Below, piece after piece: positions 8,886-17,624 of a stretch of DNA of 64,000 bases. Position numbers and translations under genes: made by a program. The DNA is taken from the NCBI GenBank assembly GCA_002705085.1, contig PAHO01000014.1, forward strand, positions 1-64,000, in the 5' to 3' direction. The notes beneath the pieces are model-generated. The model searched no databases and was not told the DNA's origin. It was given only the letters and a program-made list of their open reading frames with translations. The DNA is from Phycisphaerae bacterium (lineage in GTDB: Bacteria; Planctomycetota; Phycisphaerae; Phycisphaerales; SM1A02). The stretch's first letter is position 1. The number at the start of each line of letters is the position of its first letter.

Positions 8886-9488
8886 TTACTTCTTGCTGGA
8901 TTCCGGCTTGGCGAAGGGGAAGCCGAGTTCACTGAGCACGAAATGGCTCAGCTCGGGGTTAGAACGGGCAAACACAATGTTGATGTGCATGCCGTGAATA
9001 AAGGACGATTTGGTCATGTCCACTTCTGGAAACACTGCCTGTTCGGTCAAGCCGAAGGAGTACGAACCAGACGCGTCAAAGGACTTGGGGGAAACCCCAC
9101 GGAAGTCTTTGATACGGGGCATGGCGAGGTTCATGAGTCGATCCAAGAAGGACCACATGCGGTAACGACGCATGGTGACCATGAATGCGGAAGGTGCACC
9201 TTCACGAACCTTAAAGTTCGAGACGGACTTCTTGGCTTTGATCATGATGGGCTTTTGGCCGGAAATCACAGTCAAGGTGTCGGTGATGACTTCAGCGTGG
9301 TCTTGCTTGAGCTTTTGGTTCTCCAGCAAACGACCCACCCCGACGTTGACCACGGCTTTGACGATCCGTGGCTGGGACAGGGGATTGGCGAGGCCCTTCT
9401 CAGAAGCGAGTTTGGGGGCCACGTTCTCTTCGAACATCTGTTGCAGACGTGCGATTGGTGCGGCTTGGGTTGCGGTGGCTTCACTCAT
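8886..9488 (-). CDS. rplE: 50S ribosomal protein L5
   Basis: 200 residues. It carries the L5 elements [20 protein letters not shown]-like [20 protein letters not shown], and [14 protein letters not shown]. It binds 5S rRNA and contacts the 30S head. It lies 11 bp downstream of rplX. Confidence 0.97.
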   Translation of the reverse strand: MSEATATQAAPIARLQQMFEENVAPKLASEKGLANPLSQPRIVKAVVNVGVGRLLENQKLKQDHAEVITDTLTVISGQKPIMIKAKKSVSNFKVREGAPSAFMVTMRRYRMWSFLDRLMNLAMPRIKDFRGVSPKSFDASGSYSFGLTEQAVFPEVDMTKSSFIHGMHINIVFARSNPELSHFVLSELGFPFAKPESSKK

Positions 9489-9499
9489 GGGGAGGATCC

Positions 9500-9832
9500 T
9501 CAGTCACGGGCCTTCTTGAGTTCGTGCAGCACCGAGCCATCGCGGGCGGCGAGACGGACTTTGCTGCCGTCGTCCCGAGACTCAAACCGGACGCGGCTGG
9601 GTTTGCCGTCGACCACGGGGCTGACATTTGAGATATGGATGGGCGCTTCAGCACGGATCGAGCCACCCTGAGGGTTCTGCTGCGAACGTGGAATACGCTT
9701 GTTCCGAACATTGACACCGGAGACCACAACACGGTCCTCATCGGGGAGGACGCGAATGACTTCACCGACAGAGCCCTTGGCGCTGCCAGCAGTCACGATC
9801 ACGGTGTCACCCTTCACGATATGGCGTGGCAT
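9500..9832 (-). CDS. rplX: 50S ribosomal protein L24
   Basis: 110 residues. The KOW motif (KGDTVIVTAGSAKGSVGEV) lies at the N-terminus, followed by the EDRVVVSGVNVRNK segment typical of L24. The ATG at 9832 overlaps the rplN stop as TGATG, which supports translational coupling and fixes the start. Confidence 0.96.
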   Translation of the reverse strand: MPRHIVKGDTVIVTAGSAKGSVGEVIRVLPDEDRVVVSGVNVRNKRIPRSQQNPQGGSIRAEAPIHISNVSPVVDGKPSRVRFESRDDGSKVRLAARDGSVLHELKKARD

Positions 9833-10218
9833 CAGACCACCTCCGAAGCGAGGGACACGATCTTCATGTAATCCTTGAAGCGAAGCTCCCGAGCCACGGC
9901 ACCGAAGATCCGGGTGCCGACGGGGTTGCCATCTGCTTTCACGAGAACGCACGCATTCGAGTCGAAGCGGACGTATGAGCCATCATCACGACGCACGGGG
10001 TACTTGGAGCGGACCACAACTGCGGTGACCAAATCCCCGGACTTGACGTCAGAATTGGGAAGGCACTTCTTGACCGTGCACTTGATGCGATCGCCCACAC
10101 CTGCAGTCTTGCGTGTTGAACGAGCGCGGGCGGTAGAGCCCCCGTACACACCAATCACCATGACCACACGAGCGCCTGAGTTGTCGGCCACTTCGAGCCG
10201 GGATTCATTTTGGATCAT
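9832..10218 (-). CDS. rplN: 50S ribosomal protein L14
   Basis: 128 residues beginning [20 protein letters not shown], diagnostic of L14. Its C-terminus [13 protein letters not shown] is also standard. It lies at the subunit interface next to L19. It is coupled to rplX by TGATG and lies 4 bp after rpsQ. Confidence 0.97.
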   Translation of the reverse strand: MIQNESRLEVADNSGARVVMVIGVYGGSTARARSTRKTAGVGDRIKCTVKKCLPNSDVKSGDLVTAVVVRSKYPVRRDDGSYVRFDSNACVLVKADGNPVGTRIFGAVARELRFKDYMKIVSLASEVV

Positions 10219-10222
10219 GGCA

Positions 10223-10495
10223 TCAGGCCTTTCGCATCACGCGCACAAGCGCCCAGGTCTTGGTCTTGGAAATGGGGCGGCATTCGGCCACCTCAACGGT
10301 GTCACCCAAACGAGATTCGTTCTCCGCATCGTGGACCTGGAGGACGGTGCGTCGTCGAACGTACTTGCCGTACTTCGGGTGACGAACAGCCCACTGGACC
10401 ACCACCTTGCGGGTCTTGTCACGAGCATCGCTTTCGACGATGCCGACCCGACGCGGGGACTTCTCGGGAATCAGAACAGTGTTTTGCTTACCCAA
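10223..10495 (-). CDS. rpsQ: 30S ribosomal protein S17 (TTG start)
   Basis: 90 residues with the OB-fold core [20 protein letters not shown] and the following [10 protein letters not shown]. The only plausible start is a TTG at 10495, preceded by GAGGAG at 7-nt spacing, which decides the start. It lies between rpmC and rplN. Confidence 0.95.
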   Translation of the reverse strand: MGKQNTVLIPEKSPRRVGIVESDARDKTRKVVVQWAVRHPKYGKYVRRRTVLQVHDAENESRLGDTVEVAECRPISKTKTWALVRVMRKA

Positions 10496-10506
10496 TGATC
10501 AGCTCC

Positions 10507-10716
10507 TCACTCGGTCTCGGCCAGGGGACGGGCCCGACGGACAGTACGCTCGGTTTCGACGCGAGCGAGATCACGGCGTGTCTGCCGTACCACACTGGTG
10601 TCTTCAATTTTTGCGGTGGCCTTTTGGCTCCGCATTTCAAAAAGTTTGCGCCGGAGGCTGTCAGCCTCCAACTTCAATTGCTCGTCATCCAGACGTCGGA
10701 TATCACTCATCAACAT
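10507..10716 (-). CDS. rpmC: 50S ribosomal protein L29
   Basis: 69 residues, helical hairpin type: IRRLDDEQLKLEADSLRRKL followed by LFEMRSQKATAKIEDTSVV. It sits at the tunnel exit near L23. ATG 10716 has an AGGA 8 nt upstream; a second in-frame ATG is two codons downstream. Confidence 0.95.
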   Translation of the reverse strand: MLMSDIRRLDDEQLKLEADSLRRKLFEMRSQKATAKIEDTSVVRQTRRDLARVETERTVRRARPLAETE

Positions 10717-10731
10717 CTCATACGTCCTTTC

Positions 10732-11151
10732 TTACGGTTCCAACCGGCGACCGACGAAGCGGCAACGCACGGGCATCTTGGCGGCCATTCGAGCCATCGC
10801 TTGCTTGGCGAGACTCTCTTCGACACCTTTGAGTTCAAAAAGAATGGTGCCGGGCAGCACACGGGCGGCCCAGAAATCGGTCTCCGCTTTACCTTTACCC
10901 ATCCGGGTTTCCAAAGGCTTCTTGGAGATTGGCTTGTCGGGGAAGATCCGAATGAAGATCTGACCTTGACGCTTCAAAAAGTGCTGGCAGGCAATACGGG
11001 CAGATTCGATCTGACGGGCGGAGACCCAGTGGGTGTCCAACGATTGCAGACCGAATTCTCCGAAGGCGACATAGTTGCCGCGGGTGGCGTTCCCGCGCAT
11101 GACACCCCGCATTTGCTTGCGGAACTTCAGTCGCTTTGGCATACGTGGCAT
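10732..11151 (-). CDS. rplP: 50S ribosomal protein L16
   Basis: 139 residues. It starts MPRMPKRLKFRKQMRGVMRG, close to the L16 consensus. The segments RIFPDKPISKKPLETRMGKG and FWAARVLPGTILFEL are diagnostic. It is needed for the A-site region of the 50S subunit and lies in S10-operon order. Confidence 0.97.
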   Translation of the reverse strand: MPRMPKRLKFRKQMRGVMRGNATRGNYVAFGEFGLQSLDTHWVSARQIESARIACQHFLKRQGQIFIRIFPDKPISKKPLETRMGKGKAETDFWAARVLPGTILFELKGVEESLAKQAMARMAAKMPVRCRFVGRRLEP

Positions 11152-11179
11152 GGCTTTGCTCCTGTCCTATTCCGTTCGC

Positions 11180-11881
11180 TCAGCGACGGCCCCGGGCACG
11201 CGCCCGGCCACCGGCAGCACTTGACTCGATTTCATCCACGCCGTCTTCGAACATGCCCTTGTAGATCCACACCTTGATTCCGAGCACGCCGTACGTGGTA
11301 CGGCAGTGGATCGAGGCGTAGTCAACATTGGCCTGCAAAGTGGACAACGGAATGGATCCCAAACGGGTGGCGAACACCCGAGACATTTCGGCACCACCGA
11401 GACGACCGGATACACGAATCCGGACCCCCTTGGCACCATTTTGCATGGCTCCCTCGCAACGCTGCTTCAGCAAGCGACGGTAATTCGCACGCTTCTTGAG
11501 CTGCTCGGAGATGGACTCAGCGAGCAACCATGCGTTGCAGTCAGGGTTGCGAATTTCGACAATCTTCACGGCGACTTTCCGACCAGTGATGGCCTGGAGA
11601 TCACGCTGAAGCTTTTCGATTTCGACACCCTTTGGCCCAATGACCAAACCAGGACGGGCCGTCTTCAAGAGGACGGTCAGTTCCTCACGGGTGCGCTCGA
11701 TCACGATGTCCGCAACCGCTGCAAAAGGAGGGGTCCGGTTCAGTCGTCGATCGAGGAACTTCCGAATCTTGTAGTCCTCAACCAAGAGCTCAGCAAAGAG
11801 CGCCTTGGGGGCGTACCAACGAGACTTGTGGGTCTCGGTGATGCCAACACGGAATCCGAAGGGATGGGTCTTCTGTCCCAT
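11180..11881 (-). CDS. rpsC: 30S ribosomal protein S3
   Basis: 233 residues. The N-terminus MGQKTHPFGFRVGITETHKS, the KH domain with PGLVIGPKGVEIEKLQRDL, and the C-domain ending GVLGIKVWIYKG are all present. The tail is short and basic (GGRARARGRR). It lies at the mRNA entry site. It is separated from rplV by only 3 bp. Confidence 0.97.
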   Translation of the reverse strand: MGQKTHPFGFRVGITETHKSRWYAPKALFAELLVEDYKIRKFLDRRLNRTPPFAAVADIVIERTREELTVLLKTARPGLVIGPKGVEIEKLQRDLQAITGRKVAVKIVEIRNPDCNAWLLAESISEQLKKRANYRRLLKQRCEGAMQNGAKGVRIRVSGRLGGAEMSRVFATRLGSIPLSTLQANVDYASIHCRTTYGVLGIKVWIYKGMFEDGVDEIESSAAGGRARARGRR

Positions 11882-11884
11882 GGA

Positions 11885-12238
11885 TCAGGCCTCCTCAACC
11901 GGAACAGTGACCGGCTCGGCAAGCACGAGATGCAAATGACTCGTGCGCTTTTTAATGGGGTGGGCGCGACCGCGATCCTTGGGGTGGATGCGCTTCATGG
12001 TCGGGCCTTCGTCAACGCGGACCTCAAACACTTCCAAGCGGGATGAATCTGCATCCTGCTCTTCGGCGTTTGCCATCGCACTTTTGAGAACACTCTTGTA
12101 ATACCACGCAGCACGCTGCGGGCTGAATTCGAGGGCCACAAGGGCCTCGGCGGCATTCATACCGCGAATCATGTCAGCCACCAAACGGGCTTTACGCGGC
12201 GCGATACGGGCATTTCGATGGGTCGCTCGGAAGCTCAT
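11885..12238 (-). CDS. rplV: 50S ribosomal protein L22
   Basis: 117 residues. The opening ATHRNARIAPRKARLVADMI and the beta-hairpin loop segment MKRIHPKDRGRAHPIKKRTS, which lines the exit tunnel, are standard. It lies between rpsS and rpsC. Confidence 0.97.
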   Translation of the reverse strand: MSFRATHRNARIAPRKARLVADMIRGMNAAEALVALEFSPQRAAWYYKSVLKSAMANAEEQDADSSRLEVFEVRVDEGPTMKRIHPKDRGRAHPIKKRTSHLHLVLAEPVTVPVEEA

Positions 12239-12261
12239 AGTGGATCAACCTCTCAGCACGA

Positions 12262-12543
12262 TCAACGTGCCTTCAGGCCCTCCTTCTTGTTGGTGTGGCC
12301 GCGGAACGTGCGGGTGTGTGCGAACTCGCCGAGTTTGTGCCCCACCATGTCTTCGGTGACGTAAACATCGATGAACGAACGGCCATTGTGCACCTGGAAG
12401 GTGCGACCAATGAATTCCGGCACAATCGTGCAGGCTCGCGCCCAAGTTTTGATGGGCTTGTTTTCGCCAGCAGTCTCCTGCTTCTCCACCTTGAGGTAGA
12501 GCTTGTAGTCGACATGTGGGCCTTTTTTCAGAGAACGACTCAT
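12262..12543 (-). CDS. rpsS: 30S ribosomal protein S19
   Basis: 93 residues beginning [20 protein letters not shown], with [20 protein letters not shown] and the C-terminal [15 protein letters not shown]. It forms the head of the 30S subunit with S13. It lies 13 bp after rplB. Confidence 0.97.
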   Translation of the reverse strand: MSRSLKKGPHVDYKLYLKVEKQETAGENKPIKTWARACTIVPEFIGRTFQVHNGRSFIDVYVTEDMVGHKLGEFAHTRTFRGHTNKKEGLKAR

Positions 12544-12555
12544 GATGCTTGTACC

Positions 12556-13413
12556 TCAGACCTTCAACTGGCCGTAACGCTTGCTCTTTCGACGACGAAG
12601 GATCCGGGCATCGGTCCACTTGCCCTTGATCCGTGTACGGCCACCTTTGGACTTGGTGCCAGAACGGGAGACCGGTTCGCGGCCACCCTTGGAACGACCT
12701 TCACCCCCACCCAGTGGGTGAGCATCGTGGTCCATCGCAACACCACGAACCTTGGGGCGACGTCCGAGCCAACGAGACCGGCCGGCCTTACCAAGGACCA
12801 CGTGCTGGTGATCAGAATTGCCGACTTCACCGATGGTGCCCCGGCACTCAACCGAGACCTGGCGAATTTCACCCGATGGCAAAACCAAGGTGGCCCAACG
12901 GCCTTCCCGGTTCGTCAATCGAGCGCCGGAACCAGCCGAGCGACAGAGTTTGCCCCCACGACGAGGTTCAAATTCGATGTTGTGCACCGTCATGCCCAGA
13001 GGAACAAACTTCAAAGGCATGGTGCAGCCAACCTCTGGTTCAATCGCTTCCATCGAACTGCGAACCACCATGTCAACCTTGAGATCCTTCGGAGCCAAGA
13101 TGTATCGGCGGACGCCATCGGCGTACTCGATGAGGGCAATGTGGCAGGTGCGGTTGGGGTCGTATTCAATCGTCTTGACTACGGCATCAATGCCGTCCTT
13201 GCGACGATTGAAATCGATCTTGCGATAAAGGCGCTTGTGTCCGCCACCGCGACCACGACAGGTGATCACACCCTGGTGGTTGCGACCGCCAGTTTTGGGC
13301 AGGGCGGTGACAAGGCTCTTCTCTGGACGCCCGGTGTAGGTGACCTCTTCGTGGAGGTTCACCGACGCGTTGCGGCGGCCGTTGGTAACCGGTTTGTAGA
13401 CGCGAATGGCCAT
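12556..13413 (-). CDS. rplB: 50S ribosomal protein L2
   Basis: 285 residues, with RGRGGGHKRLYRKIDFNRRK in the N-domain and the catalytic-core loop GVAMDHDAHPLGGGEGRSK near the C-terminus. That loop holds the conserved histidine near the peptidyl-transferase centre. It is in standard S10 order between rplW and rpsS. Confidence 0.98.
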   Translation of the reverse strand: MAIRVYKPVTNGRRNASVNLHEEVTYTGRPEKSLVTALPKTGGRNHQGVITCRGRGGGHKRLYRKIDFNRRKDGIDAVVKTIEYDPNRTCHIALIEYADGVRRYILAPKDLKVDMVVRSSMEAIEPEVGCTMPLKFVPLGMTVHNIEFEPRRGGKLCRSAGSGARLTNREGRWATLVLPSGEIRQVSVECRGTIGEVGNSDHQHVVLGKAGRSRWLGRRPKVRGVAMDHDAHPLGGGEGRSKGGREPVSRSGTKSKGGRTRIKGKWTDARILRRRKSKRYGQLKV

Positions 13414-13427
13414 GGGACTTCTCCGGC

Positions 13428-13706
13428 TCAGAAGAGCTCGATGGACTCCTCGGGATGAACGGTGACGATGGCCCGCTTCATCACACCCTGACGGAAGTGA
13501 CCGTAGCGGTTGCGACGCATTTCGCCTTTTCTATTTTGCGTGGTGACGCGAAGTACACGCACGCCATAGATGGCTTCCACTGCGGCTTTGATGGCGGGCT
13601 TGTCGGCTTTGGGATCAACCTCAAACGCGTAAGCGTTTTGGGTCTCAATGGTCTTGGTGGCCTTTTCGGTCACCAGAGGACGACGAAGGACTTGTTCGTG
13701 TTGCAT
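13428..13706 (-). CDS. rplW: 50S ribosomal protein L23
   Basis: 92 residues with RPLVTEKATKTIETQNAYAF and AIYGVRVLRVTTQNRKGE. It docks SRP and trigger factor at the tunnel exit. ATG 13706 is chosen because GGAGG lies 7 nt upstream and the ATG overlaps the rplD stop; an in-frame GTG one codon upstream is too close to the ribosome binding site. Confidence 0.95.
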   Translation of the reverse strand: MQHEQVLRRPLVTEKATKTIETQNAYAFEVDPKADKPAIKAAVEAIYGVRVLRVTTQNRKGEMRRNRYGHFRQGVMKRAIVTVHPEESIELF

Positions 13707-14371
13707 CACACAGCCTCCTTGGCGGTGCCGAGCGCGAGCTCAGAAGCACGACCGTCGAGGAATGCTTCGAGCGTGGCCTTGCTGATGACCACAAAGCGGT
13801 GGTTCAGCAATTCGAAGGCATTCATTTGGTCGATGCGAACGGTGTCGACCGAATCGCAGTTGCGGGCGGAGCGACGGGCGTTCTCTTCGCTTGGGGCCAA
13901 GGCCACCAAACAGGTTCGGTTGATGCCAACCGACTCCAGCATTTGCTTGAACTCAGCCGTCTTGGGGGCCGCAAAGTCAAGCGAATCGATCACTTTGACT
14001 TCGTTGTCCACCAACTTGGCCAGCAGGGCATTGCGGTTGGCCAACTGCCGCATCTTCTTGGGCATGGATTGGCGGAAATCTTCCCGCGTGCGGGTTTTGG
14101 CGAAGGCCACACCACCACCCTTGCGAATGACGGTACGGGCGGCACCCATACGGGCATTGCCAGAACCTTTTTGCTTGTAAATCTTGCGGGTGGAGCCTTC
14201 CACCATGCCACGGCTCTTGGTTCGAGCCGAGCCTTGGCGGGTGTTCGCGTGGAACATCACGAAGGCCTGCTTGAGCAGCGCTGGACGCACTTCCCCACCG
14301 AGGGAAGATTCATCCACGGGCATGGTGCCCACTTGCGTTCCGGATTGGTCGTAGATCGAGAGATCCATCAT
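13706..14371 (-). CDS. rplD: 50S ribosomal protein L4
   Basis: 221 residues. The extended loop KQKGSGNARMGAARTVIRKG, which reaches the tunnel constriction, is present, as is the C-terminal Rossmann-like half. Two tandem ATGs start the gene. It lies after a 155-bp gap from rplC and overlaps the rplW start. In E. coli L4 represses the S10 operon. Confidence 0.96.
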   Translation of the reverse strand: MMDLSIYDQSGTQVGTMPVDESSLGGEVRPALLKQAFVMFHANTRQGSARTKSRGMVEGSTRKIYKQKGSGNARMGAARTVIRKGGGVAFAKTRTREDFRQSMPKKMRQLANRNALLAKLVDNEVKVIDSLDFAAPKTAEFKQMLESVGINRTCLVALAPSEENARRSARNCDSVDTVRIDQMNAFELLNHRFVVISKATLEAFLDGRASELALGTAKEAV

Positions 14372-14526
14372 TGATTCCTTGCCTTGGCGAGCGATGTTGC
14401 TCGCGGTGCCTCGTTCTCCCAGGTCCGTTTGCCGCGGGCGGCGTGGTTGGGCAGAAGTTGACTTAGGTCCTTTGCTGACTTGTCGTGGTGGGGCGGTTCC
14501 GAGACCGGCCTACCTCACCGACCGGA

Positions 14527-15213
14527 TCATCCGGCCTTGACGGCTGCCTGCTTTCTCCGGTTAAGACGAACGGCCTCACGCACGGTCACAATGCCGCGGT
14601 TGGGGCCAGGGACAGTGCCCTTGACAATAAGAAGGCCGCGCTCGGCATCCACCGAGATCACGTCCAAGTTTCGAGTGGTGGTGGTGAATCCACCAAGGCG
14701 ACGGGCCATCCGCTTGCCTTTTTTGACGCCGCCAGAGTTACCAGCTTCCGAACCATGACCACCGATGGAACCCGGTGAACGGTGCTTCCGCTCCACGCCG
14801 TGCGACGCCTCTTTGCCTTTGAAGCCCCACGCCTTCATGCCGCCCTGGAAGCCCTTACCTTTGCTGGAGCTGGTGACATCGACGAATTTCACATCGGCGA
14901 ACACATCAGCCAGGACGGTTTGGCCCAACTCATACTCGGAAGCGGCTGCATCGTCATCAAGACGCAACTCTTTGTGGAGACGCTTGGGGGCGGTTTGGGC
15001 TTTCGCATCATGACCAATCAAGGGCATGGTGGAAAGACGAGGACGCACATCCTCAAAACCAAACTGGACAGCCGCATAGCCATCAGACTCAGAAGTCTTG
15101 ACTTGGGTCACCACGCAAGGACCAACTTGCAGCACCGTGACAGGAATATTCTTTCCGTCTTCGGTGTAGTAGCGGGTCATGCCAACTTTTCTGCCGAGAA
15201 TAAAGGGGGGCAT
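14527..15213 (-). CDS. rplC: 50S ribosomal protein L3
   Basis: 228 residues. ILGRKVGMTRYYTEDGKNIP opens the protein, and the 3-D loop region (KGFQGGMKAWGFKGKEASHG, then HRSPGSIG) approaches the peptidyl-transferase centre. It lies second in the unit, after rpsJ. Confidence 0.97.
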   Translation of the reverse strand: MPPFILGRKVGMTRYYTEDGKNIPVTVLQVGPCVVTQVKTSESDGYAAVQFGFEDVRPRLSTMPLIGHDAKAQTAPKRLHKELRLDDDAAASEYELGQTVLADVFADVKFVDVTSSSKGKGFQGGMKAWGFKGKEASHGVERKHRSPGSIGGHGSEAGNSGGVKKGKRMARRLGGFTTTTRNLDVISVDAERGLLIVKGTVPGPNRGIVTVREAVRLNRRKQAAVKAG

Positions 15214-15301
15214 CAGTTGCTCCAGAAGGCTTGAGGAAGGTCAGGGATCGGGAAGAACGAGTCTTTGGGTTGATGTGACCGGGACAGAAACTGATCTTGG
15301 C

Positions 15302-15610
15302 TTAGGCCTTGATCTTGACGAAGACACCAGCAGGAACAACCAAGCGGTTCAACGCTTCGATGGTTCGTGCATTGGCATCGTTGATATCGATGATGCGCTT
15401 GTGGGTTCGGATCTCGAATTGCTCACGTGACTTCTTGTTCACAAAGGTCGAGCGGTTCACCGTGTAGATCTCACGGCGGGTGGGCAAGGGCACGGGACCA
15501 GCCACTTTGGCACCGGTGCGCTTGGCGTGGTCAACGATCTCACGCGAGGACACATCGAGGGCCTGGTGGTCGTAGGCTTCGAGACGGATTCGGATAGTTG
15601 GGGCGCTCAC
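15302..15610 (-). CDS. rpsJ: 30S ribosomal protein S10 (GTG start)
   Basis: 102 residues with [20 protein letters not shown] and [20 protein letters not shown], diagnostic of S10/NusE, which also takes part in antitermination. It begins with GTG at 15610. It is the first gene of the 27-gene unit. The str-operon genes (rpsL, rpsG, fusA, tuf) are not upstream; the next gene is divergent. Confidence 0.97.
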   Translation of the reverse strand: MSAPTIRIRLEAYDHQALDVSSREIVDHAKRTGAKVAGPVPLPTRREIYTVNRSTFVNKKSREQFEIRTHKRIIDINDANARTIEALNRLVVPAGVFVKIKA

Positions 15611-15820
15611 GCGGAAGTGCTCCGAAGTCCAAACACACAGTTGAGCGTGTGTTCAACCAACAAGCTTGGCAGGACGCAGGGGCGAAGACGCCCCGCCGAC
15701 GATGGATCGGGAACTCCCGATATCCCTGCCTGCCGAAGCCGGCCCGTCGGTGGGAGATGGTCACACGACCATCACCTGCACTCCAAACTCGTCCCCCGCA
15801 AAAGCACGGGGGAAAGGACA
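15611..15820 (-). promoter_or_regulatory. Structured 5' leader of the ribosomal unit
   Basis: About 200 nt of transcribed leader between the promoter and rpsJ. Successive inverted repeats on the minus strand are: 15793-15812 (CCCCCG/CGGGGG), 15756-15773 (GATGGTC/GACCATC, loop GTGT), 15706-15721 (ATCGGG/CCCGAT) and 15679-15694 (GGGGCG/CGCCCC). None is followed by a T run, so they are not simple terminators. A role in autoregulation by a ribosomal protein is inference. Confidence 0.55.
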
Positions 15821-15848
15821 AGTGTACCACGACCCACCGCATTGTCAA
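15821..15848 (-). promoter_or_regulatory. Sigma70-type promoter of the ribosomal unit
   Basis: The -35 TTGACA is at 15843-15848 and the -10 TACACT at 15821-15826 (minus strand), with a 16-bp spacer and an upstream TG (extended -10). It is the best -35/-10 match in the window. Expected start is near 15814. Confidence 0.8.
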
Positions 15849-15884
15849 CGCGTCCCCCCTGTTCTGAGAGTTAGGATGGCCCAG

Positions 15885-17297
15885 ATGCACTGGCCTTCCC
15901 TCATCCTTGCTGGCTTGCTCTCGGGACTGAACACCTCAGATGGAGTCCCAATCTCCTCCGAGGTGCCAACCCCGCCCCCCGCTGCTCGGCGGGTCCTGAT
16001 TCCAACGTGGGAACTCGTGGTCCCGGTGCTCCAAAACTCCACCCCTATTTTGGAGCAAAATGGCCCTGACAGCGTCGTTTTGATGACTGAAATCAGCGAA
16101 TCCCCCCGATGGATGGGGACAATCAGGGTGGTTCAACTCAACGCCCAAACCTTTGCCACGGCCACGCAGTCGTTCATTGAGAGCTACGGAACGTCCGAGA
16201 AAAACAAGGGGCACGCCTTTTTTGTTGATTCCGACCGCTCCATTGATGGGCCTCTGGGCGCGACCCGAGCGGTATGGGCGCTCAGCGCCAGTCCCTCCGC
16301 ACAATGGGAATCACTCAAAGATGCCATGGTCGGTCTGATCTTTGTCCCCTTTGGTGAAGGGGCATGCATCTTGGGCGAGTTCAGGCTCGCCGCGGCACTT
16401 GGTGATGCCAAGCGCGCCGAATGTGAAAGCATCATGCTCGGGTGCACGGGCCCCACCCCCGAATCGCTGGCTCTCGAACGAACCCAGCAGTTGCAAGAGG
16501 GAGGCCGAGTGCTCAATGCCGCTCGGGGGAAGCTTGCTGATTTTGCCCACCGCCCAAGGTGGTACCGACACTTCCGTCGTGGAGAAAGCGGATCCCAACA
16601 GGACCTCGGGGTGACCGTCACCTGGGCTTTCTACGGGCCACCACCCAGCAGTCTCGAAACAGAGACCGAACGAAAGGGGCTCCACGTCCATCAACAGACG
16701 TTGACGGGACTCGGGACACGTGAGGCCTATTCCGAGCACTTCGATGGCTGGGTGCAAGACGATCTGGGCTTGGAAACATTTGGCTTGAACTGGACCAAAG
16801 GAGAATCGGTTTGGAAATCCGACGGATCAGCTTCCGGCCTGTTTGAGCGAACCTCCACCAATACGGAATACATCTTGAGCGCCGGCGATTTCAAAACCGC
16901 AACCAGACACAACCGGGTCTACAACGGTCTGCCAGAGTCAACGCTCCCGATGTCATTACGCATGCTGACTGGCCAGCTCTTGAACAATGCCCCAAAAACA
17001 GGCCAAAGCATCCGCTGGTACGCCCCCATCTTGTCCTCCGAAGACGTGGGCATGACGACCCGAAGAGATCGAGTGGAACCGTACGAACAAGGAACTCGTG
17101 TGACATGGACGCCCCGACAGGGCGAACCAGCAACCGTGGATGAATTCGATGCCAATGGCGTACTTCAAAGACGGATTTTTCCAGATGGATCCGAGATGAT
17201 TCGCACCGAATACGTCGATCTCGTGCAAGCTTGGCGATTGGCCGGTCTGCCCACCGAACTGCTTCAAGAAGGAAAGGCGCGCTACGCCAACCCCTGA
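15885..17297 (+). CDS. Secreted protein of unknown function
   Basis: About 470 residues. A short hydrophobic N-terminus (WPSLILAGLLSGL) reads as a signal peptide, followed by a Pro-rich linker and a soluble region without membrane segments, so it is probably exported. ATG 15885 is preferred because a TAGGAT -10-like hexamer ends 7 nt upstream; an in-frame ATG at 15876 overlaps that hexamer. The C-terminus contains DEFDANGVLQRRIFPDGSEM, a pattern seen in cell-surface proteins with DUF-type beta repeats. I do not recognise a family. It is divergent from the ribosomal unit. Confidence 0.75.
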   Translation: MHWPSLILAGLLSGLNTSDGVPISSEVPTPPPAARRVLIPTWELVVPVLQNSTPILEQNGPDSVVLMTEISESPRWMGTIRVVQLNAQTFATATQSFIESYGTSEKNKGHAFFVDSDRSIDGPLGATRAVWALSASPSAQWESLKDAMVGLIFVPFGEGACILGEFRLAAALGDAKRAECESIMLGCTGPTPESLALERTQQLQEGGRVLNAARGKLADFAHRPRWYRHFRRGESGSQQDLGVTVTWAFYGPPPSSLETETERKGLHVHQQTLTGLGTREAYSEHFDGWVQDDLGLETFGLNWTKGESVWKSDGSASGLFERTSTNTEYILSAGDFKTATRHNRVYNGLPESTLPMSLRMLTGQLLNNAPKTGQSIRWYAPILSSEDVGMTTRRDRVEPYEQGTRVTWTPRQGEPATVDEFDANGVLQRRIFPDGSEMIRTEYVDLVQAWRLAGLPTELLQEGKARYANP

Positions 17298-17309
17298 TCG
17301 ATGGCCCAG

Positions 17310-17624
17310 TTAATCCAAGCGGTTCGCCGCTTTGGCATCCATCAAATTTTGGCGAGCTTCTCGGGCACGGCGTAAAGATCGCTCCACTGCACCCACGTTT
17401 GCACCTCGAAGCGTGTTGAGTTCGGCATGCATCGCTCGAAAGAGAATCTGGCGCTGGGCACTCAACCTCGGTGCAGCCGTGATGGCTTCCACAAACACTC
17501 TCTTGGTGGGGCCAGGGCCTGAACCCTCCGAAGGTTCTGGATCGTGCCATCGGCGATGGGCTTCGGCCGTCAACCATGCGGCACGGTCCGCCAATCTGTT
17601 CAGCTCGTTGGATGCACACGCCAC
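17310..17624 (-). CDS. Hypothetical small Arg/Ala-rich protein
   Basis: 104 residues from a GTG at 17624, overlapping the end of the YhaM-like gene by 25 bp in another frame. It is rich in Arg and Ala with predicted helices (VERSLRRAREARQNLMDAKA near the C-terminus) and has no signal peptide. Its position, strand and lack of an overlapping alternative suggest it is the last gene of the lysS unit, but no family is recognised. Confidence 0.45.
   Translation of the reverse strand: MACASNELNRLADRAAWLTAEAHRRWHDPEPSEGSGPGPTKRVFVEAITAAPRLSAQRQILFRAMHAELNTLRGANVGAVERSLRRAREARQNLMDAKAANRLD

Noticed and set aside
12295-13458. 387-codon plus-strand open frame
   Set aside because: It lies antisense to rpsS and rplB, whose products are unmistakable, and encodes nothing recognisable; long antisense frames are expected at this GC content.
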